Shown one piece after another: positions 1 through 5,343 of a DNA stretch of 7,640 nt. A program made the translations under genes and the position numbers. The notes below the pieces were generated by a model, which was not told the origin of the DNA, made no database searches, and saw only the letters and a program-made list of their open reading frames with translations. Source of the stretch: Thermoleophilia bacterium (GTDB taxonomy: Bacteria > Actinomycetota > Thermoleophilia > Gaiellales > Gaiellaceae); the NCBI GenBank assembly GCA_025933895.1, contig JAICZB010000110.1, positions 1-7,640 of the forward strand, read 5' to 3'. The first letter of the stretch is position 1. Each line of letters starts with the position of its first letter.

Positions 1-494
1 CCGACGAGGTGGCCGCCGCAGCGCTCGTGCTCGCGGGTCGCGCGCTTCCCGTGCTCGTAGCTGCCGATCGAGATGTGCTCCGCGCCGTGATAGGCCGCGA
101 GCTCGCCCGAGCGGAGCGCGAACACCGCCGGAGCGACCGAGGCGATCGAAGCCAGCAGCTCGCGTGCCGCGGGTCGCAGCCCCGACTCGCGGAGGCCACG
201 CACGACCGCAGCCGCTCCGAGCAGCGAGGCGAGCGAGCGCGGGCTCTCCAGAGGCAGGCGCGCCGCCGGCAGCTTCGCCTTCAACTGCGGCAGCAGCGCG
301 AGCGCCTCGGCGATCCGGGCCGGACCGCGCAAGAGCGGGTTCTCGATCCGCGACGCCTGGAAGCGCTTCCGCGCCGACACGACCTCGATCTCACCGTCGT
401 CGTTCCGGATCGCGCACGCCCACGCGTGCGGTCCGTGCACGAGCACGCCGTTCGGGAGAGCCATGCCGCCGAGCCTGATCTTCTCCTTCGCCAT
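1..494 (-). CDS. DUF1385 family protein (YqhQ-like), 3' end outside window
   Basis: The first 164 residues are visible and the gene continues past the left edge. Residues 135-163 hold the family's most conserved block: YHGAEH at 135-140, SIGSYEHG, then EHERCGGHLV. It is rich in His, Glu and Cys and suggests metal binding. The N-terminus (IRLGGMALPNGVLVHGP) also matches how such proteins begin. In the family, membrane segments usually follow this block, so the missing part is probably the membrane portion. DUF1385/YqhQ proteins have no firmly established reaction. I chose the ATG at 494 because the conserved N-terminus starts there; it lies 20 bp after the M20 peptidase stop on the same strand, and no strong Shine-Dalgarno is visible. 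Co-transcription with the two upstream genes is likely from spacing. Family assignment is confident; function is unknown. Confidence 0.85.
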   Translation of the reverse strand, partial: MAKEKIRLGGMALPNGVLVHGPHAWACAIRNDDGEIEVVSARKRFQASRIENPLLRGPARIAEALALLPQLKAKLPAARLPLESPRSLASLLGAAAVVRGLRESGLRPAARELLASIASVAPAVFALRSGELAAYHGAEHISIGSYEHGKRATREHERCGGHLV

Positions 495-514
495 CTCGCC
501 GAAGGGTAGTCCGC

Positions 515-1822
515 CTAGGCGAGGATGGCGTGCGCAGCGTGGCGCAGCCAGCGGACGCCGAGCTCGAGATCCGCCACCGGGACACGTTCGTCCGCCGAGT
601 GGACGAGCAGCGCGGACACCTCGGGCGGCATCTCCGCGGTCACCGGGAAGAAGCCGTAGGCGACGGTGCCGAACGCGTCGCGCAGCCAGTGGCTGTCGGT
701 GAAGCCGACGCAGCTGAGCGGCGCCGCCTGCGCGCCGGGCTCGGCCTCCTCGACGAACGCCTCGACCGCGGCCCACAACGGCGTGCCAAGAGCGGAGCGC
801 GTGCCGCCCTGCGGCTCCTCCGTCCACTCGAGCTCGTATTCGACGTCGCTGCCGAGCACCGCCCGGATCATCGGCTCGACGAACTCCGGGCGCTGCCCCG
901 GAAGGAGCCGGCAGTCGATCTCGACGTCACACAGGCCCGGGATGACGTTCCGCTTCTGCGAGGCCGAGATCATCGTCGGCGAGAAGGTGGGTACGAGCAG
1001 CGCGTCCATGAGCGCCGCAGCGACAGGCGAGAGCGCGGCTACGCGGCTCACCGCTCGGGACGCCGTGGTCGTCTCACCCAGAACGACGCGGAGATAGGCC
1101 TCGGCCTCCGGGCCGAGCTGGGGCTCCGGCCGGAACGATGCGATCCGCTCGATCACCTGTGTCGCGTTGACGAGTGCGTTGTCCGCGATCCCCGGCATCG
1201 AGGCGTGGCCGGAGCGCCCGTGCACGCGCAACCGGAAAGGCGCGGTCATCTTCTCTGCCACGGTCGCCTGGTAGATCACGCGGCCGTCTGCGAGCTCGAG
1301 CCGCTCGCCGCCGCCCTCGTTGATCGCGTAGTCGCAGCGAACCGCGTCCTGGTGCTCGCGGCAGAGCCAGGAGAGGCCGAAGTCGTCGCCGACCTCCTCG
1401 TCGGCGACCGCGGCGAAAATGAGGTCGCCGCTCGGCCGGAATCCCTCACGCGCGAGCGACGCGATGGCGACCGCGCTCGCCGCGACCTGTCCCTTCATGT
1501 CGAGCGCGCCGCGTCCCCAGACCTGTCCGTCCCGTAGCTCGCCGGAGAATGGAGGCACCGACCACTCGGAGGGGTCCGCGAGGACGACGTCCGTGTGCGA
1601 GAGCAGGAGGAGGGACGGCCCGTCGCCGCCCGGGATCCGCGCGACGAGGTTCGCCCGCTCCGGCACCTTGGCGATCAGCTCGCAGCCGACGCCATTCGTC
1701 TCGAGGTACTCGCGCAGTAGCCCGGCCGCGGCCGTCTCGTTTCCGGGCGGGTTCGTCGTGTCGACGCGGATGAGACGTTGCAGGAGGTCGGTGACCTCGT
1801 CCCTGAGCGACGTCGCGCTCAA
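515..1822 (-). CDS. M20 family zinc metallo-hydrolase (ArgE/DapE/carboxypeptidase-like)
   Basis: This 435-residue protein has the normal length of a two-domain M20 hydrolase. The expected metal and catalytic positions are present: His76 and Asp78 in SHTD, Asp108 in GRGALDMKG, Glu142-Glu143 in DEE (catalytic base, then metal ligand), Glu169 in INEGGGE, and His408 in VHSADE. HGRSGHASMP at about 201-210 marks the lid/dimerisation domain, which normally spans roughly 185-300. Family members cleave N-acyl amino acids or short peptides in the cytoplasm using two zinc ions. The substrate cannot be told here, so I give no argE or dapE symbol, and no arginine or lysine biosynthesis genes adjoin it. 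The proposed start is TTG at 1822, which overlaps the methyltransferase stop as TTGA and suggests translational coupling. The next residues lead directly into the conserved LLQRLIRVDTTNPPG. No signal peptide is seen. Confidence 0.85.
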   Translation of the reverse strand: MSATSLRDEVTDLLQRLIRVDTTNPPGNETAAAGLLREYLETNGVGCELIAKVPERANLVARIPGGDGPSLLLLSHTDVVLADPSEWSVPPFSGELRDGQVWGRGALDMKGQVAASAVAIASLAREGFRPSGDLIFAAVADEEVGDDFGLSWLCREHQDAVRCDYAINEGGGERLELADGRVIYQATVAEKMTAPFRLRVHGRSGHASMPGIADNALVNATQVIERIASFRPEPQLGPEAEAYLRVVLGETTTASRAVSRVAALSPVAAALMDALLVPTFSPTMISASQKRNVIPGLCDVEIDCRLLPGQRPEFVEPMIRAVLGSDVEYELEWTEEPQGGTRSALGTPLWAAVEAFVEEAEPGAQAAPLSCVGFTDSHWLRDAFGTVAYGFFPVTAEMPPEVSALLVHSADERVPVADLELGVRWLRHAAHAILA

Positions 1823-2577
1823 CGGCGCGTGCCCAGGATGAGGACGTACTCGCGCTCGAGGACGCCCGGCTCGAGGAACTCCCGGTAGACCCGCTCCGCG
1901 TGGGCGCGTGCCTCGTCGTCCTGCTCCGCGAGCCAGGCCCGGAGCGGCGGCATCGAGCTCGAGACGAGCTCCCAGAGCGCGTCTCCCGAGGCCGCTTCTA
2001 GGCGCCAACTGCCGGTGTGCAGCTCGAGGTCGAACGTGCCGCCGAGGAGCGAGCGGACATGCCCCTCCTTCGACCACTCGCGCGCGTCCACGTCGTGCGG
2101 GAACGTCCGGCCGGCCTTCGCGTGCAGCTCCGACCACGCGTCCTGCGGCCAGGCCGTCATCGCCAGCCGCCCGCCAGAGCGGCAGACCCGCGCAAGCTCG
2201 GCGGCCGTGCGGACCTGGTCGAAGGCGAAGATCGCGCCGAAGGCGGAGGCGACGGCGTCGAACTCGGCGTCCGCGTACGGAAGGTCCTGGCAGTCGCCCT
2301 CGTCCAACCGGATCGCCAGAGCCTCGGCCTCCGCCGCGAGCCGCGCCTTCGCGAGCTGGTCGGCGGAGATGTCGATGCCGACGACGTCCGCGCCCGCCCT
2401 GGCCATCCGGAGGGCCACCCCGCCGGTGCCGCACGCCGCATCCAGCACGCGCATGCCGGGCTCGATCGCGAGCGCCGCGACCACGCGGGCGTGGATCGGC
2501 GCGAACGTCTCCGCCAGGCGCTCGTAGCTCGCGCCACTCCACGAATCGGCGACAGAACCCGACACCGCGCGGAGCAT
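1819..2577 (-). CDS. Class I SAM-dependent methyltransferase (Methyltransf_11/UbiE-like)
   Basis: This is a 252-residue protein. Motif I is VLDAACGTG at residues 44-52 (SAM-binding glycine loop). An acidic strand end (VVGIDIS, Asp69) should contact the ribose hydroxyls, and EGDCQDLP near 93-100 should contact the adenine. FDAVASAFGAIFAFDQ and the SGGRLAM strand complete the Rossmann core. The C-terminal 100 residues, including many Trp and acidic residues, probably form the substrate cap and give no substrate clue. Family members methylate small molecules, lipids or quinones. ATG at 2577 is the likely start, with GTG at 2565 (codon 5) as an alternative; neither has a well-placed Shine-Dalgarno. 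The gene is divergent from rarA with 9 bp between start codons, and heads the leftward cluster with the M20 enzyme and DUF1385. Confidence 0.82.
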   Translation of the reverse strand: MLRAVSGSVADSWSGASYERLAETFAPIHARVVAALAIEPGMRVLDAACGTGGVALRMARAGADVVGIDISADQLAKARLAAEAEALAIRLDEGDCQDLPYADAEFDAVASAFGAIFAFDQVRTAAELARVCRSGGRLAMTAWPQDAWSELHAKAGRTFPHDVDAREWSKEGHVRSLLGGTFDLELHTGSWRLEAASGDALWELVSSSMPPLRAWLAEQDDEARAHAERVYREFLEPGVLEREYVLILGTRR

Positions 2578-2580
2578 ACT
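2575..2580 (+). promoter_or_regulatory. Possible -10 element for leaderless rarA
   Basis: The hexamer CATACT ends 6 nt before the rarA ATG (2587), so transcription could begin at the A of the start codon. It matches TATAAT at four of six positions. No convincing -35 is visible at 16-18 bp. The only purine-rich run close to the ATG (GAGG, 2581-2584) is 2 nt away, too close to act as a Shine-Dalgarno, which supports a leaderless reading. The hexamer overlaps the start codon of the divergent methyltransferase. Confidence 0.35.
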
Positions 2581-2586
2581 GAGGCC

Positions 2587-3855
2587 ATGGGTGACCTCTT
2601 CTCCGACGCTGCCGACGCGCGCGCCGGCGACGTCGCGCCCCTCGCGCAACGGCTGCGGCCCGCGAGCCTCGGCGAGTTCGTCGGCCAGGCCCACGTCCTC
2701 GGCGAAGGCTCGGCGCTGCGGCTCGCGATCGGGGAGGACCGCGTCCGCTCCTCGATCCTTTACGGGCCCCCCGGCAGCGGCAAGACGACGCTCGCCCGGA
2801 TCGTCGCGGCCTCTACGGGCGCCGCGTTCGAGGAGCTGTCGGCCGTGTCGGCGACGGTGAAGGACGTGCGCGAGGTGCTCGCACGGGCGCGGGAGGCGCT
2901 CGGCACGACAGGGCGCCGCACGATCCTCTTCCTCGACGAGATCCACCGCTTCAACAAGGCGCAGCAGGACGCGCTGCTGCCGGGCGTCGAGTCGGGGCTC
3001 GTGACGCTGATCGGTGCGACGACCGAGAACCCGTACTACGAGGTCAACTCCGCGCTCATCTCCCGCACACAGGTGTACGAGCTCGAGCCGCTCGCCGACG
3101 CGGATCTGGCCGAGATCGTCCGACGTGGCGCGGCGGAGCTCGAGGTCGAGCTCGAGGATGAGCTCGTCGCGCTCGTGGCGCGGCGGTCCGGAGGGGACGC
3201 CCGCTCGGCACTCAACATTCTCGAACTCGCCGCGGACACGGCCAAGGCCGAGGGCTCGCCGGTCACGGAGGCGCACGTCGAGGACGCCGCTCGCACGCCG
3301 CCGCTCGTCTACGACAAGGCCGGGGACGCGCACTACGACTACACGTCTGCCTTCATCAAGTCGATGCGCGGCAGCAATCCCGACGCGGCCGTCTACTACC
3401 TCGCCGTGATGCTCGAGGGCGGCGAGGACGCGCGCTTCGTCGCGCGGCGGATGATCGTGCTCGCCTCCGAGGACATCGGCAACGCCGACCCGCGCGCGCT
3501 GCTCGTCGCGGTCGCGGCCGCGCAGGCCGTGGAGCACGTCGGCCTCCCCGAGGCGCGCCTCAACCTCGCCCAGGCCGCGATCTATCTCGCCCGCGCGCCG
3601 AAGTCGAACGCGAGTTACATGGCGCTCAACCGTGCGGCGGCGGACGTGCGGGACCGCGGAGCGGCGCGGCCGCCGAAAGCGCTGCGCGACGGCTCCTGGC
3701 ACGGCCGACGGCTCGGGCACGGCGAGGGCTACGTCTACCCCCACGACGATCCCGCAGGGTTCGAGACGAGCTACCTGCCGGAGGAGCTCGAAGGTCGCCG
3801 CTACTACGAGCCGTCCGGCAACGGAGAAGAGAGCACGGACGAGAACGCCTCGTAG
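2587..3855 (+). CDS. rarA: Replication-associated recombination protein A (RarA/MgsA, AAA+ ATPase)
   Basis: RarA is a tetrameric AAA+ ATPase related to clamp-loader subunits and eukaryotic WRNIP1. It acts at stalled replication forks with SSB. This 422-residue protein has every expected motif in order: RPASLGEFVGQ at 24-34, Walker A GPPGSGKTT at 60-68, Walker B ILFLDE at 113-118 followed by IHRFNKAQQDALLP, sensor 1 GATTENP at 143-149, a likely arginine finger at Arg160 (ALISRTQVYELEPL), and sensor 2 GGDARSALN at 202-210. The RarA-specific C-terminal domain follows (HYDYTSAFIKSMRGSNPDAA at about 249-268, then SEDIGNADPRAL). ATG at 2587 is chosen because the family N-terminus (MGDLF) starts there. 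The tail after RRYYEPS (405-410) is short and acidic (GNGEESTDENAS); relatives such as the E. coli protein continue longer here. The last 52 bp overlap the macrodomain remnant on the other strand. Confidence 0.96.
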   Translation: MGDLFSDAADARAGDVAPLAQRLRPASLGEFVGQAHVLGEGSALRLAIGEDRVRSSILYGPPGSGKTTLARIVAASTGAAFEELSAVSATVKDVREVLARAREALGTTGRRTILFLDEIHRFNKAQQDALLPGVESGLVTLIGATTENPYYEVNSALISRTQVYELEPLADADLAEIVRRGAAELEVELEDELVALVARRSGGDARSALNILELAADTAKAEGSPVTEAHVEDAARTPPLVYDKAGDAHYDYTSAFIKSMRGSNPDAAVYYLAVMLEGGEDARFVARRMIVLASEDIGNADPRALLVAVAAAQAVEHVGLPEARLNLAQAAIYLARAPKSNASYMALNRAAADVRDRGAARPPKALRDGSWHGRRLGHGEGYVYPHDDPAGFETSYLPEELEGRRYYEPSGNGEESTDENAS

Positions 3856-4060
3856 GCCTCGCGGCCGCGGACCGCGAAGATCACGAGCTCGAGCGTCCGC
3901 GGCTCCAAGCTCCGCGCCTCCTCGACCATGATCCGACCGCCGCCGGCAGCCTCCAGCGCGCCGGCCACGCCGGCGCCATCCAGAGCCGGTCGTTGGCGGC
4001 GTTCGCCACGGCGTCCAGCTCGAGCGTCGCAATGTCGCCGTCGCGGACCTCGAGCCGGAG
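3804..4060 (-). pseudogene. Degraded macrodomain gene (ADP-ribose-binding / O-acetyl-ADP-ribose deacetylase-like remnant)
   Basis: Reading leftward from 4060, 28 codons give a typical macrodomain N-terminus: GDIATLELDAVANAANDRLW, then Met ending at 3977. A single base is then missing at about 3974-3977. In the shifted frame the domain continues as GAGVAGALEAAGG, where the intact family reads MGAGVAGA across this point. At about 3936-3944 the sequence jumps straight to the domain's last helix and strand (RIMVEEARSLEPRTLELVIF, then AYEAF), and stops at TAG 3804-3806. The central portion, roughly 90-110 residues in the family with the ALGTGVGGF loop, is absent. No start codon precedes the first segment: the arginase stop TAG (4061-4063) is immediately upstream in the same frame. 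Intact relatives bind ADP-ribose or remove it and its acetyl ester. This copy should be non-functional. The missing base sits at the foot of a perfect 7-bp GC hairpin (3958-3964/3970-3976), so that lesion could be an assembly error; the internal deletion is harder to explain that way. Confidence 0.8.
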
Positions 4061-4978
4061 CTAGAGGATGCGGGCGCCGAGCGCGGAGGCCACGAGCTCG
4101 ACCGCGAGCTGCCCTGTCGCGTTCTCTCGGTCGAGGATCGGGTTGACCTCGACGACATCCATCGAGTCGAGCAGGCGCGACTCCGCCACCGTCTCCATCG
4201 CGAGATGCGCCTCGCGGTACGAGAGCCCGCCCCGTACCGGTGTCCCGACCCCGGGCGCGTAGTCGGGATCGACGGCGTCCATGTCGAGCGAGACGTGCAG
4301 GAACGCCGCCCCGGCCGCGTGCGCGAGCGCCTCGCGCATGCACGGCTCGATCCCGATCCGGTCGACCTCGCTCATCGTGAAGACCTTTGCGTCCAGCCTG
4401 CCCAGGAGCTCCCGCTCTCCGTCGTCGAGCGAGCGGACGCCGACGAGCGCGAGCTTTCCCGCGTCGACCGCCGGCAGCGGCCAGCCGTCACGGCGGAAGG
4501 AGTCCCCACCCAGACCGAGCGCCGCCGCCAGCACCATCCCGTGGACATTGCCGCTCGGCGAGGTCGCGGGAGTGTTGACGTCCCCGTGGGCGTCGACCCA
4601 GACGACACCGCCCGCACCGCCCCGCACCTTCGCCATCCCGACGAGCGAGCCGAGCGCAACGGAGTGGTCGCCGCCGAGAACGAGCGGCAGCGCCTCGCGC
4701 CCGGCGGCATCCGCGACAAGCCCTGAGAGCCGGTCGCAGAGATCGAGGATCTGGGCGAGATAGCGCGCGTTCTCGTCGCCCATCGCCGCCGTCTCGACGA
4801 CGGGAGAGATGACGTTGCCGGCATCCGAGACCCGAACCCCGAGCTTGTCGGTGAGCTGCTGCTCGAGTCCCGCGTACCTGATCGCGGACGGCCCCATGTC
4901 GACGCCGCGCCGCCCCGCGCCGAGGTCGAGCGTCGCGCCGATCACGGCGATCTCGCGGGAGGCCTCCTCGACGCTCAC
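4061..4978 (-). CDS. rocF: Arginase (ureohydrolase family)
   Basis: Arginase hydrolyses L-arginine to L-ornithine and urea with a binuclear manganese centre in the cytoplasm. The 305-residue protein is full length. Metal ligands are visible: His105 in GGDHS (102-106), Asp129, His131 and Asp133 in DAHGDVN (129-135), and Asp232 and Asp234 in SLDMDAVDP (230-238). SPSGNVHGM at 140-148 is the arginase form of the substrate loop, where agmatinases differ. GVGTPVRGG (243-251) and the C-terminal ENATGQLAVELVASALG are also arginase-like. The start is GTG at 4978. There is no Shine-Dalgarno, but a TAGCCT hexamer lies 7 nt upstream, consistent with a leaderless mRNA. The gene is divergent from tRNA-Phe. 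No urease or ornithine aminotransferase gene is visible nearby, so the fate of the products is unknown. Agmatinase or formimidoglutamase are less likely alternatives. Confidence 0.92.
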   Translation of the reverse strand: MSVEEASREIAVIGATLDLGAGRRGVDMGPSAIRYAGLEQQLTDKLGVRVSDAGNVISPVVETAAMGDENARYLAQILDLCDRLSGLVADAAGREALPLVLGGDHSVALGSLVGMAKVRGGAGGVVWVDAHGDVNTPATSPSGNVHGMVLAAALGLGGDSFRRDGWPLPAVDAGKLALVGVRSLDDGERELLGRLDAKVFTMSEVDRIGIEPCMREALAHAAGAAFLHVSLDMDAVDPDYAPGVGTPVRGGLSYREAHLAMETVAESRLLDSMDVVEVNPILDRENATGQLAVELVASALGARIL

Positions 4979-4985
4979 GGCGCGG

Positions 4986-4991
4986 AGGCTA
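4986..4991 (-). promoter_or_regulatory. Possible -10 element for leaderless arginase
   Basis: On the minus strand TAGCCT fits the TAnnnT core of an actinobacterial -10 and ends 7 nt before the arginase GTG. No clear -35 is seen. The absence of any GGAGG-like site between it and the GTG supports the reading. Confidence 0.4.
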
Positions 4992-5016
4992 ACGCTCGCG
5001 GCGGAGAGGGCATGGC

Positions 5017-5022
5017 TACACT
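5017..5022 (+). promoter_or_regulatory. Possible -10 element for tRNA-Phe
   Basis: TACACT matches TATAAT at four of six positions and lies 17 nt before the first tRNA base, leaving room for a leader of about ten nucleotides to be removed by RNase P. No good -35 is apparent at standard spacing. It is divergent from the arginase -10 candidate, about 25 bp away. Confidence 0.4.
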
Positions 5023-5039
5023 GACCGCCGCCCAGCCGC

Positions 5040-5112
5040 GGCGAGGTAGCTCAGCTGGTAGAGCACTCGGCTGAAAACCGGGGTGTCGCCGGTTCGAGTC
5101 CGGCCCTCGCCA
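5040..5112 (+). tRNA. tRNA-Phe (anticodon GAA)
   Basis: The 73 nt fold into a standard cloverleaf. The acceptor stem is GGCGAGG (5040-5046) with CCTCGCC (5105-5111). The D arm is GCTCAGCTGGTAGAGC. The anticodon arm is CTCGG-CTGAAAA-CCGGG with GAA in the loop and one T-G pair. The T arm is GCCGG-TTCGAGT-CCGGC. The discriminator base is A5112, as expected for phenylalanine. The 3' CCA is not encoded; CTTTTG follows instead, so CCA must be added by nucleotidyltransferase. The variable loop is the normal short type (GTGTC). No integrase or duplicated tRNA end is visible in the window, so there is no sign of use as an integration site here. Confidence 0.97.
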
Positions 5113-5246
5113 CTTTTGCCAGCGCTCGCCCGCTCCGCTGGCGCAGGCTCGCTTCGCTCGCGTGCGCAAGCGCTGTGCCTTCCGCTCGCGCCATGTGCGG
5201 CGCGTCCGTGCATGTCGGTCGCGGCACGAAAAGAGAACCTCGCAAA
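5113..5246. repeat. Non-coding GC-rich tract with inverted and direct repeats after tRNA-Phe
   Basis: This stretch has no credible gene. It opens with a 7-bp inverted repeat, GCCAGCG (5118-5124) with CGCTGGC (5136-5142), enclosing 11 nt. It continues with short CGCTCG-type repeats, including the direct repeat GCTCGC-TTC-GCTCGC (about 5147-5161) and a second AGCGCT at 5169-5174 (first at 5121-5126). The TTTT at 5114-5117 precedes rather than follows the hairpin, so it is not a classic terminator, but the hairpin could end or protect the tRNA transcript. Confidence 0.5.
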
Positions 5247-5266
5247 CTGCGGGCTTTCGCCCGCAG
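5247..5266 (+). terminator. Strong hairpin between tRNA-Phe and the permease gene
   Basis: CTGCGGGC (5247-5254) and GCCCGCAG (5259-5266) form a perfect 8-bp stem with a TTTC loop. The stem could extend through CCT (5238-5240) with AGG (5267-5269) past a 6-nt bulge. Alternatively CCTCG (5238-5242) could pair with CGAGG (5282-5286), shortly before TTTTT (5291-5295). Without an adjacent T-run it is either a U-less terminator for the tRNA transcript or simple spacer structure. It lies upstream of the proposed permease promoter, so it is probably not part of that mRNA leader. Confidence 0.4.
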
Positions 5267-5271
5267 AGGTC

Positions 5272-5300
5272 TTGATCCGTCCGAGGCGCCTTTTTAGCTT
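5272..5300 (+). promoter_or_regulatory. Predicted promoter of the purine permease gene
   Basis: TTGATC (5272-5277) and TAGCTT (5295-5300) are separated by exactly 17 bp. The -35 matches TTGACA at its first four bases, and the -10 has the TAnnnT core. Transcription would begin near 5307, giving a leader of about 37 nt that contains the Shine-Dalgarno. Confidence 0.45.
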
Positions 5301-5320
5301 CTCCTCACGGTCTGTCACAC

Positions 5321-5334
5321 GTCCAGGGGAGGAC
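5321..5334 (+). promoter_or_regulatory. Ribosome binding site of the permease, inside a small potential stem
   Basis: AGGGGAGGA (5325-5333) is the best Shine-Dalgarno in the window and ends 10 nt before the ATG at 5344, which fixes that start. It is flanked by GTCC (5321-5324) and GGAC (5331-5334), which could pair weakly around it. No known riboswitch core (purine, guanidine) is recognisable. Confidence 0.65.
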
Positions 5335-5343
5335 AAGAACAAC

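Noticed and set aside
2017..2586. Upstream extension of the rarA frame
   Set aside because: It is antisense to the methyltransferase and has no coding character; the RarA family N-terminus begins at ATG 2587.
3865..3902. Inverted repeat CCGCGGAC / GTCCGCGG ten bases after the rarA stop
   Set aside because: It has a 22-nt loop, no T-run, and lies inside the former macrodomain coding sequence, so it is more likely chance GC pairing than a rarA terminator.
2578..4158. Long upstream extension of the methyltransferase frame through rarA
   Set aside because: The frame stays open only because of high GC; the residues are low-complexity, and conserved methyltransferase sequence begins after 2577.
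5040..5112. tRNA-Phe as an integration site for a mobile island
   Set aside because: No integrase, no repeated tRNA 3' end and no change of composition is visible in the window.
5267..5343. Purine riboswitch upstream of the permease
   Set aside because: The conserved three-way junction sequences of the purine riboswitch are not present.
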